Source: Oscillospiraceae bacterium
Lineage (GTDB): Bacteria > Bacillota > Clostridia > Oscillospirales > Oscillospiraceae
Length of the DNA: 64,000 bases
NCBI GenBank assembly: GCA_902778285.1
Contig: CACYXC010000001.1
Location: 32,107-96,106, forward strand
Reading direction: 5' to 3'
Below are positions 16,945 to 25,620 of this stretch, piece by piece (the stretch's first letter is position 1; each line of letters opens with the position of its first letter). Made by a program: the position numbers and the translations under genes. The notes under the pieces were generated by a model. It saw only the letters and a program-made list of their open reading frames with translations, was not told where the DNA came from and did no database searches.

Positions 16945-18039
16945 ATGAACATCAATCTGCAGTTTTTTGCCGATGCCGGGACGCTGGTCAACGGCACGGA
17001 AAACTATGTGAACGCCGGCACCGGCGCGACCACCGCGTTCACTGACAGCAAGACCCTCAGCCCGGAGCTGAAGGCCTTCTATGACACGGAGCTTCTGGAA
17101 AACGCCCGCACGGAACTGTTCTACGCGCAGTTTGCCAAGCGCCAGCCCCTGCCCGCCAACCACAAGGGCCAGGTGGAGTGGCGCAAGTGGAACACCTTTG
17201 ACCGCGCCGCCAAGCTCACCGAGGGTGTGATCCCCACGGGCCAGAAGTTCGGCGTCACGACCGTGACCGGCGCGGTCGATCAGTACGGCACCTACACCTC
17301 CATCACCGACAAGCTGGAGCTGCGCGCCTACGACGACGTGATCCTCGGCGCGACCGAGGAGATGGGCGCCTCCGCCGCCGAGACGCAGGAGAAGCTGATC
17401 CGCGACGCGCTGCTGCTGGGCACGAACGTGCTCTACTGCGACAACATCAACCCCGCCACCGGCGCGGCGGCCAGCGGCAGCGGCGTGGTGGCCACGCCCG
17501 CAGGCTGCGCCCAGATGGAGGCCAGCGCCTCCGCCATGAGCATGCTGACCCCGGCCATGATCAACAAGGCCGTCACCATCATGAAGAAAAACCGCGTGCC
17601 CCGTATCAACGGCCGCTATTACGCGGTGATCCACCCCAGCGTGGCCCACGACCTGCGCTCCTGCGAGGGCTGGATCGAGGCCCACAAGTATGCCGCGCCC
17701 GAGGAGCTCTTCAACGGCGAGATCGGCGAGCTGCACGGCGTGCGCTTCATCGAGAACGTCTTTGCGCCCGTGCTGGCCGGCGACGACTACAAGAACAAGG
17801 CCAACACCTGCACCTACGCCAGCTACTTCTTCGGCAAGGACGCCTTCGGCATCATCGACCCCGAGGGCGGCGCGCTGGAGATGATCATCCACGACAAGGG
17901 CGAGATCGGCGGTCCGCTGAACCAGTTCAGCACCATCGGCTACAAGTTCGAGACCAACGGCGCAACCATCCTCTATCCCGAGCGCCTGCTGCGCGTGATG
18001 AGCTGCTCCAGCTTCTCCGCCAGCGACGAGGTGAACTGA
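16945..18039 (+). CDS. major capsid protein, N4-gp56 type
   Basis: 364 aa. Recognised as the N4-gp56 HK97-like capsid family by ELLENARTELFYAQFAKRQ, KGQVEWRKWNTFDRA, LTEGVIPTGQKFGVTTVTG and QYGTYTSITDKLEL. The first nine residues MNINLQFFA match the Prp cleavage motif of L27 precursors, so the mature protein may start near Asp10. A Prp-like gene lies three genes upstream in the same operon. SD AAAGGAG lies 7 nt before ATG and directly follows a family B repeat. The gene is complete without frameshifts. Confidence 0.92.
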   Translation: MNINLQFFADAGTLVNGTENYVNAGTGATTAFTDSKTLSPELKAFYDTELLENARTELFYAQFAKRQPLPANHKGQVEWRKWNTFDRAAKLTEGVIPTGQKFGVTTVTGAVDQYGTYTSITDKLELRAYDDVILGATEEMGASAAETQEKLIRDALLLGTNVLYCDNINPATGAAASGSGVVATPAGCAQMEASASAMSMLTPAMINKAVTIMKKNRVPRINGRYYAVIHPSVAHDLRSCEGWIEAHKYAAPEELFNGEIGELHGVRFIENVFAPVLAGDDYKNKANTCTYASYFFGKDAFGIIDPEGGALEMIIHDKGEIGGPLNQFSTIGYKFETNGATILYPERLLRVMSCSSFSASDEVN

Positions 18040-18060
18040 GAAACAGAGGGCGGGATGGGG

Positions 18061-18107
18061 AGACCTCATCCGGCCCTTCGGGCCACCTTCCCCGTGCGCG
18101 GGGAAGG
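18061..18107 (+). repeat. family B double-hairpin upstream of the 70-aa gene
   Basis: GACCTCATCC, a GGCCCTTCGGGCC hairpin and CCTTCCCC...GGGGAAGG, followed by AAAAAGGAAAGGA, the ribosome binding site of the gene at 18129. Confidence 0.85.
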
Positions 18108-18128
18108 CAAAAAGGAAAGGATATGAAA

Positions 18129-18341
18129 ATGAGCGAGAAACGTGTGGAAGTCTCCGTCCCGAGAGGGGCGGAGCGCGAGGACCCCAATCTCTTCGTGGGC
18201 ATCAACGGCATGAGCTATCTGCTGCCCAAGGGCAAGAAGTCCAGCGTGCCGGCGGAGGTGGCGCAGGAGATCGCGCGCAGCGAGCGCGCCCGCGACGCGC
18301 TGGACGCGACCATGGACAGCCTGCAGAGGGCCAAGGCATGA
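18129..18341 (+). CDS. small conserved-looking phage head protein
   Basis: 70 aa from ATG 18129, with GGAAAGG 8 nt upstream; ATG 18123 is only 2 nt from that site. The sequence contains FVGINGMSYLLPKGKKSSVPAEVA, a motif style I associate with small proteins following N4-gp56 capsids in clostridial prophages. Function is unknown; a capsid decoration or stabilising role is possible. The stop overlaps the next start (ATGA). Confidence 0.6.
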   Translation: MSEKRVEVSVPRGAEREDPNLFVGINGMSYLLPKGKKSSVPAEVAQEIARSERARDALDATMDSLQRAKA

Positions 18342-18709
18342 CCGCGGGCGAGCTGATCGCCCAGGTGGACAGGCTGCGCCCCAACCAGTACTGCGCGGAG
18401 GAAAAGCTGCAGTGGCTGCGGCGCCTCGACGGGCAGATCCGCAGGGAGCTGGACGGCACCCATGAGCCGCAGGGCGCGCAGCCGGACGGCGCGGACGAGC
18501 CCTACACCGAGGACACGGTGCTGCGCGTGGGCTTTCCCTACGACACGGAGCTGTATACCGCCTATCTCTTCAGTCAGATCGACCTGCACAACGGGGAGAT
18601 CGGCAAGTACAACCAGAGCCTGACGCTGCTCTCCGCCGCCTGGCGTCAGCTGGCCGACAGCATCAACCGCGAGCGCCTGCCCAAACAGAAGGGCGCCTGG
18701 CGGCTCTGA
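18338..18709 (+). CDS. putative head-tail adaptor (phage)
   Basis: 123 aa, mostly helical, containing FPYDTELYTAYLFSQIDLHNGEI and a C-terminal LTLLSAAWRQLADSINRE segment. It follows the capsid and precedes a large tail gene, the usual adaptor position. The ATG overlaps the previous stop. The role is assigned by position only. Confidence 0.55.
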   Translation: MTAGELIAQVDRLRPNQYCAEEKLQWLRRLDGQIRRELDGTHEPQGAQPDGADEPYTEDTVLRVGFPYDTELYTAYLFSQIDLHNGEIGKYNQSLTLLSAAWRQLADSINRERLPKQKGAWRL

Positions 18710-18766
18710 GCGCGCGGCCTCCCCGGCGCGGCCCGAGGGGGCCGGAGGCGGAGGAAAGGAGCAAAC

Positions 18767-20518
18767 ATGCAGTTTCCCTATCTGAGCCCGACGCCGCAGA
18801 CGCGGGTGGTCACGGACGTGTTCCGCGGCTATGACCACCGGCTGAGCGCGGCGGACGGGACCTTCTACGACACGCTGAACCTCTCGTCCCGGCAGTTCCC
18901 GCTGCTGAGTACCCGCCTGCGCCGCGGCACAGCGGCGCAGCTGACGCGGCCCGGCGGCCTGATCGGCAAGGACACGCTGTGCTGGGTGGCGGATGGAACG
19001 CTTTATGTAAACCACTTGGCCACGCCGGTCACCGGACTGACGGAGGGCGAGAAGCAGCTGGTGAGCATGGGCGCCTACGTGCTGATCTTCCCGGACAAGC
19101 GGTATTACAACACCCAGGACCCCTCCGACTACGGCTCCATGGAGGCGGATCTGACGCTCTCGGGCGAGATCCGCTACAGACTCTGCGACGCGGAGGGGAC
19201 GGAGCTCGGCACGCCGCAGAGCTCCGCCGAGGAGCCCGAGACGCAGACCAACGCCGCGCTCTGGCTGGATACTTCCGGCGGCGGCAGGGTGCTGCGCCAG
19301 TACTCGCAGGCCCAGCGCGTCTGGGTGGAGCTGGAGAGCGTCTTCACGAAGCTCAGCTTTCCCAGTCTCGGGCGGGTCCCCGCGCTGTTTTCCCGTTACG
19401 ACGGCGTGGAGATCAGCGGCGCGGCGCGCGGGGAGCTCAACGGCAGCAAGCTGCTCTACGCCCTCGGCGGCGGGGAACAGGAAGCAGACTACATCGTCGT
19501 GGCAGGCCTGATCGACGCGCCTTTTACAGTCGAGGGCAGCGTCCGCCTGCGCCGAAGGCTGCCGGAGATGGACTTCGTCTGCGAGGCGCAGAACCGGCTC
19601 TGGGGCTGCCGCTACGGCAACGACGGTGAGAAGAACGTCAACGAGATCTATGCCTCCGCGCTGGGAGACTTCAAAAACTTCCGGCAGTTTCCCGGCCTGA
19701 GCACCGACTCATGGACGGCCTCGGTGGGCTCCGACGGCCCCTGGACCGGCGCGGTCAACTATCTGGGGCGGCCCACCTTCTTCAAGGAAAACCGCATCCA
19801 TCAGGTCGCGGTCTCATCCTCCGGCGCGCACCGGCTGGAGGAGACGATCTGCCGCGGCGTTCAGGCGGGCAGCCACAAGAGCCTGCAGGTGGTGGGCGAG
19901 AGCCTGTATTACAAGAGCGCGGGCCAGGTCTGCGTCTGGCAGGGCGGTTTTCCGCAGAGCGTCGGCACGGCGCTGGGCGAGATCGCCTACGACAGCGCCG
20001 CGGGCGGCAGCATCGACGGGCTGTATTACCTCTCCATGCGCGAGACGGAGAGCGGCGCGTGGCATCTGTTCTGCTATGACACCGAGCGCGGCGTCTGGTA
20101 CCGCGAGGACGCGCTTCGCGCGCAGTGCTTTTCCGCCGTACGGGGGGAGCTTTACGCGATCGACGCCGACAGCGGCGCGCTGCTGGCGCTGCGCGGCACG
20201 ACGGGCGAGATCGAGAGCAGCCTCGCTTGGATGGCGGAGACCGGCCTGCTCGACTATCAGACGCCGGAGCGCAAGTACGTCTCGCGCTATACGCTGACGC
20301 TGCGTGTGACGGCCGGCGCGAAAATCAGTCTCTGGCTGCGCTACGACTCCGAGGGCGACTGGGAGAAGAGCGGCGAGATGGAGCTCTTTTCGAGCGGCAC
20401 GGCGGTGATCCCGGTCAGGCCCCGGCGCTGCGACCATCTGCAGCTGCGCATCTGCGGCGAGGGCGAGGTCAGGCTCTGCGCGCTGACCCGCATCCTCGAG
20501 ACGGGCAGCGATATGTGA
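18767..20518 (+). CDS. large phage structural protein, putative tail tube/stabiliser
   Basis: 583 aa, beta-rich, without membrane segments. It contains many Trp/Tyr-Gly turns and WxC/YxR repeats (RLWGCRYG, LGRPTFFKENRIHQVA, GVWYREDALRAQ) that suggest a beta-propeller-like body, as in podoviral stabilisation or gateway proteins. I do not recognise the family with certainty. GGAGGAAAGGAG provides a strong ribosome binding site. It is the third-largest gene of the locus and lies where siphoviruses would carry tail tube and tape-measure genes; no tape-measure-like protein exists here. Confidence 0.6.
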   Translation: MQFPYLSPTPQTRVVTDVFRGYDHRLSAADGTFYDTLNLSSRQFPLLSTRLRRGTAAQLTRPGGLIGKDTLCWVADGTLYVNHLATPVTGLTEGEKQLVSMGAYVLIFPDKRYYNTQDPSDYGSMEADLTLSGEIRYRLCDAEGTELGTPQSSAEEPETQTNAALWLDTSGGGRVLRQYSQAQRVWVELESVFTKLSFPSLGRVPALFSRYDGVEISGAARGELNGSKLLYALGGGEQEADYIVVAGLIDAPFTVEGSVRLRRRLPEMDFVCEAQNRLWGCRYGNDGEKNVNEIYASALGDFKNFRQFPGLSTDSWTASVGSDGPWTGAVNYLGRPTFFKENRIHQVAVSSSGAHRLEETICRGVQAGSHKSLQVVGESLYYKSAGQVCVWQGGFPQSVGTALGEIAYDSAAGGSIDGLYYLSMRETESGAWHLFCYDTERGVWYREDALRAQCFSAVRGELYAIDADSGALLALRGTTGEIESSLAWMAETGLLDYQTPERKYVSRYTLTLRVTAGAKISLWLRYDSEGDWEKSGEMELFSSGTAVIPVRPRRCDHLQLRICGEGEVRLCALTRILETGSDM

Positions 20519-20536
20519 GGCGGGGAGGCGAACGCA

Positions 20537-21337
20537 ATGTATGAATACCCGCCCATCCTGACGGGCAGCGAACAGCAGCAGCTCCTCGCCCTGCGGGATT
20601 ATCTGGTGCGCCTGGCGCAGAGCATGGAGAAGCTGCAGCAGGCGCAGCCGGCCGCCGGAGCGGAGGACGGCGGGATGGGCAGGCCCCTCCCCGACGCCCG
20701 GGATCATAAGGCGGCGCGGGAGCAGGAGGACAGGTTCGCCGCCCTGCGGCGAAACGCGGCGAATCTGCGCGCTCTCATCGTCAAGACCGCCGGGGAAGCG
20801 GATACGCTCGCCATGGAGCTCGGCGCGGTGCGGCAGGATATGGAGAGCCGCTATCTCGCCAAGTCCGACTTCGGCGAATACATGGAGCAGGTGAAGACGA
20901 GCTTCACGGCGACGGCGCGGGGCGTGGTGGAGAGCTACGACTTCGCCTCGCTGATCGAGGCGGTCAACGACCGGGCCGACGCGCTGGACCTCTACATGAC
21001 GGCCATCCGCGGCGAGATCCGGCGCGGACTCATCACCGACCCGGGCACGGGGGAGACCGTGACGGGCATCGCCATCGCGGAGAACCTCCAGTTCACCGGC
21101 GAGGTGCACGAGGAGGACGGTCTGAAATACTACGAGCTGGCGCCTGGTCAGACTCTCGGCCTGTACACGGCCACGGGCTGGCAGTTCTGGGTCAACGGTT
21201 CCAAGCGCGGCTGGTTCGACTCGCGCGACGGCAGGCTGCACGTGATCAGCGAGGTTGTGGAGGACGGTCTGCAGCTCGGCGCGGACTGGGCCGTCTCCAC
21301 CGCGGGCGGCTTCGGGATCAAGTATCTCGGGGCGTGA
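20537..21337 (+). CDS. coiled-coil phage structural protein
   Basis: 266 aa. The N-terminal ~150 residues are helical with coiled-coil character (QQLLALRDYLVRLAQSMEKL, LRALIVKTAGEADTLAMEL). The C-terminal ~80 residues are beta-rich (YTATGWQFWVNGSKRGWFDS, GLQLGADWAVSTAGGFGIKY), a pattern typical of receptor-proximal or appendage proteins. It overlaps nothing and follows the tail candidate by 18 nt, with GGGGAGG upstream. Function is inferred from layout only. Confidence 0.6.
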   Translation: MYEYPPILTGSEQQQLLALRDYLVRLAQSMEKLQQAQPAAGAEDGGMGRPLPDARDHKAAREQEDRFAALRRNAANLRALIVKTAGEADTLAMELGAVRQDMESRYLAKSDFGEYMEQVKTSFTATARGVVESYDFASLIEAVNDRADALDLYMTAIRGEIRRGLITDPGTGETVTGIAIAENLQFTGEVHEEDGLKYYELAPGQTLGLYTATGWQFWVNGSKRGWFDSRDGRLHVISEVVEDGLQLGADWAVSTAGGFGIKYLGA

Positions 21338-21396
21338 GGATCGCAGGGAGACGAGCGGAGCGGACGGGCAATGCTCGCCCCTGCGGGAGAGACAGA

Positions 21397-21442
21397 GACC
21401 TCATCCGGCGCTGCGCGCCGCCTTCCCCAGAGGGGAAGGCTA
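21397..21442 (+). repeat. family B double-hairpin upstream of the fibre gene
   Basis: GACCTCATCC, a GGCGCTGCGCGCC hairpin and CCTTCCCC/GGGGAAGG, then CTATAAGGAAAGGA before ATG 21461. A GACGGGCAATGCTCGCC palindrome (21362-21380) precedes it. Confidence 0.85.
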
Positions 21443-21460
21443 TAAGGAAAGGATTGGAAC

Positions 21461-23263
21461 ATGAACACGACGGCGACATGGTACCGCGGCGTGAACGCCG
21501 CGACCGGGGAGTATATCGGGAACATCGGCTACGACGGCGGGGCGCTGGTGGGGCGCTTCGCCTTCACGACCGGCGCGGCCGGGGCCGGCACGCTCAGCTT
21601 CCGCACGAGCGATCTGGGCCCTGCGGGCTCGAGCGACTGGGGCAGCGGCAATTATGACAAGTTCCATTTCCGCATCACGGGGACGGGCACTTCTCTGGCC
21701 GGACATACGGGCACCGATGGCAGCGCCGTCGGCGTTTACTGGCCGGACACGAGCACGCACTACCTGACGAGCGGCGGGACCGTCAACGTGACGCTGCAGC
21801 CGAACACGACGTATTACCTCTGGATCTACCCGGACACGACGAGCTACAACCGCTGGCAGATCGGCGGCGTGAGCGTCACGCTCAGCGGCAGCTACGGAAA
21901 CGCGGCCGATCCCGCGGCGGGGAACGGGTATTTCGGCGAGAGCCTTGGCATCACGCTCTCGGGCGGCAGCGCCGGCGCGGCCTACACCGTGTCGGTCGCC
22001 TGCGCGGGACGGACGGAGACGCTGCAGACCAAAGGGAGCGCGACGGTGCTCGGCTGGACGCCGACGGTCGCGGTCTTCGCGCCGCTGCTGCCGAACGCCG
22101 CGAGCGCACAGGCGACGATCACGGTACAGACCTGGTACGGCAGCTTCCTGGCCGGGAGCCGAAGCGTCAGCGTGACGCTGCGCTTTCGGGCGGAGGACGT
22201 CGCGCCGACGGTCAGCGAGGGCTGGTACAGCCACGCGCCGTACAACACCGGCGCGGCGGCCGCGATCGCCCGCTATATTTCCGGCATCAGCAGGGCGGCG
22301 TTCAACTTCCGGGCGGATCGGGTGAGCACGAAGTACGGCGCGTCCATCGCGGGCTATACCGTCAGCTGCAGGGGAAACAGCGCGGCGGAAAGCCCCTGGC
22401 GGACGCCGGTACTGAACGGGGAGACCGCGATCACCGTCACGGTGCGCGACTCCCGCGGCTTCAGCGCCTCGGAAAGTCTCACGCTCACGCCGCTGAGCTA
22501 CGCGGCGCCGACGCTTGCCGACGTGAGCGTATTCCGCTGTGACGAAAACGGGATGGCGGCCGAGGACGGGCAGTACTGCTCGGTGAGCGCGTCGGCGGTG
22601 TTCAGCGCGCTGGCGGGGGACAACAGCGCCTCCATCCTGCGCTCTCTGCGCGTGCTGTCCGGGAGCTTCGGCGCGGAAACACTCCAGCCGGACGGCCAGA
22701 GCGTGATCGTACCCGCGCTGGACCCGGACCTGAACTATGAGCTGAAGCTGGAGATCCGGGACGCGGTGGGCGGCAGCGGCGTGATCCTGCGGCAGATCCC
22801 GGGACGGCGCTGGGCCATAAAATTCCACCCTACGGGCGCGGGCGTGGGCTTCGGGATGGCACCCCAGGGGGCGCTGCGGCTGGAGATCCCGGAGACCTGG
22901 GAGATCCGGCGCGGCGCGGAGCGCTACGTCCCGCTGACGGAGAGCGGCAGCAGCGGTATCTGGCGCTGGCGAAAATGGGACGACGGCAGCTTCGAGCTGC
23001 TCGGCAGCACAAGCGTCAGCGCCGATGTGAACAGAAACTGGGGCGCGCTGTACTACGCGGCGGTCCTCAGCAGCGTGAGCTACCCCTTCCCGATCACGGC
23101 CATCGACTACGCCGCCGCGTCCGTCGCGGACATCTACTGCTGGGCGATGGGGAATCTCGGCGCGAGCCTGAGCGATACCGGCAATGTCTATGTGCTCAGC
23201 GCCGCGGCGCGCACCGGGCTGAGCCTCCCGCTGCGCCTGCTGATCCGCGGCAGATGGCAATGA
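21461..23263 (+). CDS. phage tail fibre/minor structural protein (DUF859-like)
   Basis: 600 aa, serine/threonine/glycine-rich and beta-structured. It has Ig-like repeats around residues 160-420 (VTVRDSRGFSASESLTLTPLSYAAP is characteristic of DUF859-type minor structural proteins) and a C-terminal head-binding or receptor-like part (GVGFGMAPQGALRLEI, then GIWRWRKWDDGSFELLGS). A role in cell-surface contact is likely. SD GGAAAGGA lies just after a family B repeat. No truncation is seen. Confidence 0.75.
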   Translation: MNTTATWYRGVNAATGEYIGNIGYDGGALVGRFAFTTGAAGAGTLSFRTSDLGPAGSSDWGSGNYDKFHFRITGTGTSLAGHTGTDGSAVGVYWPDTSTHYLTSGGTVNVTLQPNTTYYLWIYPDTTSYNRWQIGGVSVTLSGSYGNAADPAAGNGYFGESLGITLSGGSAGAAYTVSVACAGRTETLQTKGSATVLGWTPTVAVFAPLLPNAASAQATITVQTWYGSFLAGSRSVSVTLRFRAEDVAPTVSEGWYSHAPYNTGAAAAIARYISGISRAAFNFRADRVSTKYGASIAGYTVSCRGNSAAESPWRTPVLNGETAITVTVRDSRGFSASESLTLTPLSYAAPTLADVSVFRCDENGMAAEDGQYCSVSASAVFSALAGDNSASILRSLRVLSGSFGAETLQPDGQSVIVPALDPDLNYELKLEIRDAVGGSGVILRQIPGRRWAIKFHPTGAGVGFGMAPQGALRLEIPETWEIRRGAERYVPLTESGSSGIWRWRKWDDGSFELLGSTSVSADVNRNWGALYYAAVLSSVSYPFPITAIDYAAASVADIYCWAMGNLGASLSDTGNVYVLSAAARTGLSLPLRLLIRGRWQ

Positions 23264-23284
23264 GCTTATGACAGGAGAGAAGAC

Positions 23285-24097
23285 ATGGAAGTGAACAGAA
23301 TCATTGAGGTCCCGGGGCAGACCTGGGACGAGCGGCAGAGCGACGCGGAGCTGGACGCGCTGTACGCCGCCATCACCGGCCGCCAGCCCTTTCGGTACCG
23401 GGCGCAGGACGATCCGCTCTACCGCAGCTATGCCGACCGCTACGTCCAGAACGGACGCATGGCCATGCGCGACAGCGTGGGCACGGCCGCGGCGCTGACC
23501 GGCGGCTACGGCTCCAGCTACGCCCAGCGCGTGGGCCAGCAGCAGTACGACGAATACCTGCGGCTTCTGAGCGAGGCGCTGCCGGAGCTCTACGGCATGG
23601 CCTACGAGCAGTATCGGGACGAGGGCGCGGCCCTGCGCGAGCAGTACGATCTGGCCCATCAGCGCAGCGCCGACGCCTACTCCCGTGAGCGCGACAGGCA
23701 GGCAGACGCCTATCAGCGGCAGCGCGACGCGCTCTCCGACGAGCGCTATCGGAGCGAGCAGCAGGCAAAGGCATCCCAGCAGAGCTACAGGCAGCAGCAG
23801 GACAACTACCAGAAGCTGTATAAGCTGATCACATTCTCGGGTTATGTGCCCACCGACGAGGAGCTGCGGGCCGCGGGGCTGACGCGGGCCTCCGCCGAAG
23901 CGCTGCGAAAGGAGTACGAGCGGACGCACGGCGGCGGCCAGCAGTCCAACGCGGCCGCTTACCGGAGCGGCACGCCGCAGCAGGAGAAGAAGGAGAGCGC
24001 GCCGGTCATAAAAAGCGCCGCCCGCGCGGCGTCGGGCGGCGGCAAAACGAGCGGCGGGGGCGGAGCGGGCTTCAAAAACACGCTCACCCAGCGCTGA
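23285..24097 (+). CDS. Gln/Tyr-rich coiled-coil phage protein
   Basis: 270 aa. The middle (~105-185) is a highly charged coiled coil rich in Q, R, Y and D (ERDRQADAYQRQRDALSDER). The C-terminus is low complexity, Gly/Ser/Ala/Lys-rich. Similar composition occurs in podoviral internal (ejection) proteins, but that is a guess; I do not recognise a family. CAGGAGAG lies 5 nt before the ATG. Confidence 0.55.
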   Translation: MEVNRIIEVPGQTWDERQSDAELDALYAAITGRQPFRYRAQDDPLYRSYADRYVQNGRMAMRDSVGTAAALTGGYGSSYAQRVGQQQYDEYLRLLSEALPELYGMAYEQYRDEGAALREQYDLAHQRSADAYSRERDRQADAYQRQRDALSDERYRSEQQAKASQQSYRQQQDNYQKLYKLITFSGYVPTDEELRAAGLTRASAEALRKEYERTHGGGQQSNAAAYRSGTPQQEKKESAPVIKSAARAASGGGKTSGGGGAGFKNTLTQR

Positions 24098-24108
24098 GGA
24101 CGGGGAAT

Positions 24109-24909
24109 ATGACGGAAAATGAACTGAGGCAGCAGGTCTGCGGCACAGCGCGGGCCTGGCTGGGCAGACGGGAAGCGGACGGCAGCCACCGCGAGATCAT
24201 CGACGTGTACAACAGCATCTCGCCGCTGCCGAGGGGCTACCGGATGACTTACGGCGATGCGTGGTGCGCGGCCTTCGTTTCGGCAGTCGGCGCGAAGGCC
24301 GGGCTGGGCGCGCTGCTCTATCCCGAGTGCGCCTGCGAGCCGATGATCGCGCTGTATCGGAAGGCCGGGCGCTGGGAGGAGCAGGACTGCGCCATTCCCC
24401 GGCCGGGCGATGTGATCTTTTACGACTGGGAGGATGCCGGCGTCGGCGACTGCCGCGGTGCGAGCGACCATGTGGGCATCGTGCTGGAACTGGACGGCGA
24501 CGTGATCACGGTCGTCGAGGGCAACAAGTCCGACGCCGTGGGCCTGCGAAAGCTGCACGTCGACTCCCGCTTCATCCGGGGCTACGGAAAGCCGGACTAC
24601 CTGTCCCTTGCGGAGAAGGAGCACATCGAGCGCCCTGCGCCCGCGCCGGAGAAGACGGGGGAGACGGCCGTGCCGGAGCTGGAGGCGGAGCTGAGGCTTC
24701 CCTGGCTGCGGCGCGGCGATACGGGGGAGAGCGTGCGCGCAGCGCAGCTGCTGCTGATCGGCCGCGGCTTTCGCTGCGGCCCCTGGGGCGCGGACGGCGA
24801 TTTCGGCCCGGCCACCTACGGCGCGCTCTTCCAGTTCCAGCGCGCGAAAAAGCTCTCGGCGGACGGCGTGCTGGGCCCGGAGAGCTGGAAGGCGCTGCTG
24901 GGGGTGTGA
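24109..24909 (+). CDS. endolysin: CHAP amidase/endopeptidase with peptidoglycan-binding domain
   Basis: 266 aa. Residues ~5-165 form a CHAP-like NlpC/P60-fold domain with catalytic Cys53 (DAWCAAF) and His121 (SDHVGIV). Residues ~195-264 form a PG_binding_1 domain (LRRGDTGESVRAAQLLL, DGDFGPATYGALFQFQ). It cleaves peptidoglycan stem or cross-bridge bonds. No signal peptide is present, consistent with release through the holin encoded downstream. It starts 12 nt after the previous stop. Confidence 0.88.
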   Translation: MTENELRQQVCGTARAWLGRREADGSHREIIDVYNSISPLPRGYRMTYGDAWCAAFVSAVGAKAGLGALLYPECACEPMIALYRKAGRWEEQDCAIPRPGDVIFYDWEDAGVGDCRGASDHVGIVLELDGDVITVVEGNKSDAVGLRKLHVDSRFIRGYGKPDYLSLAEKEHIERPAPAPEKTGETAVPELEAELRLPWLRRGDTGESVRAAQLLLIGRGFRCGPWGADGDFGPATYGALFQFQRAKKLSADGVLGPESWKALLGV

Positions 24910-24912
24910 GCG

Positions 24913-25182
24913 ATGTACATCGGCATTCAGGATCTGATCACGGCCTCGGCGGTCCTCGCCGCGGCGCTCGCGCTGCTGGGCTACTACAACCGGGCCTACA
25001 ACTGGTACCGCAAGCAGCAGCGGCAGGAGGAGGACATCGCCGCGCTGAAGGAGGAGCAGGGCCTGCTGACCTACGGCGTGCTGGCCTGCCTGAAGGGGCT
25101 GAAGGAGCAGGGCTGCAACGGCCCGGTGACGGAGGCCATCGAAAAGATCGAAAAGCACCTGAACAACAAGGCACACCGCTGA
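24913..25182 (+). CDS. small membrane protein of the lysis cassette
   Basis: 89 aa with one N-terminal transmembrane helix (~8-25), then a basic and helical tail (YRKQQRQEEDIAALKEEQGLL) and two cysteines. Such proteins commonly sit beside holins and endolysins in clostridial phages; a holin-like or holin-regulating role is possible. It starts 4 nt after the endolysin stop. Confidence 0.6.
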   Translation: MYIGIQDLITASAVLAAALALLGYYNRAYNWYRKQQRQEEDIAALKEEQGLLTYGVLACLKGLKEQGCNGPVTEAIEKIEKHLNNKAHR

Positions 25183-25220
25183 GGGCGGGCGCTGAAAAAG
25201 GAGAGGGGCGGGGTACAAAC

Positions 25221-25277
25221 GCCCCTCATCCGCCCCGGTGCTCACACCGGGGCACCTTCCCCCGAGGGGGAAGGCTG
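25221..25277 (+). repeat. family B double-hairpin upstream of the holin gene
   Basis: CGCCCCTCATCC, a GCCCCGGTG/CACCGGGGC hairpin and CCTTCCCCC/GGGGGAAGG, then CTGCAGAGAAAGGAG carrying the holin ribosome binding site. Confidence 0.85.
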
Positions 25278-25294
25278 CAGAGAAAGGAGATAGT

Positions 25295-25537
25295 ATGGAA
25301 ATTACCGGAATCACCCTGATCTGTTATCTGGGCGGGCTGGGCGTCAAGCTTTCACCGCTGGACAACAAATGGATCCCGCTGCTCTGCGGCCTGCTGGGCG
25401 GTCTGCTGGGCCTGCTGGCCATGGGCGTCATGCCGGACTTCCCGGCCTCGAACCTGATCGACGCCGCGGCGGTGGGCATCGCCTCGGGCCTGGCCGCCAC
25501 CGGCGCCGACCAGGCGGTCAAACAGCTGGCAGGCTGA
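25295..25537 (+). CDS. phage holin
   Basis: 80 aa with two or three hydrophobic segments (IPLLCGLLGGLLGLLAMGV; an N-terminal ITLICYLGGLGVKL; and a C-terminal AAAVGIASGLAAT stretch). Size, topology and position after the endolysin match small clostridial phage holins that permeabilise the membrane at lysis. ATG 25295 has AAAGGAG 5 nt upstream; an in-frame ATG at 25238 lies inside the repeat and is rejected. It is the last gene of the phage-like operon. Confidence 0.8.
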   Translation: MEITGITLICYLGGLGVKLSPLDNKWIPLLCGLLGGLLGLLAMGVMPDFPASNLIDAAAVGIASGLAATGADQAVKQLAG

Positions 25538-25578
25538 CGCGGCGCAGCCCGCAGGCAGGCGGGAGAGCGGGGAAATCC

Positions 25579-25607
25579 TTGCTTTTCCGCGGGATCTGAT
25601 ATAAAAT
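25579..25607 (+). promoter_or_regulatory. promoter candidate for plsC
   Basis: TTGCTT (25579-25584) and TAAAAT (25602-25607) are separated by 17 bp; the start at 25621 is 13 nt downstream, leaving a very short leader. Confidence 0.45.
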
Positions 25608-25620
25608 AAGCGGGTAGTTC

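Noticed and set aside
18710-21337. Programmed frameshift typical of tail assembly chaperones
   Set aside because: No overlapping out-of-frame pair or slippery sequence was found, and there is no tape-measure gene.
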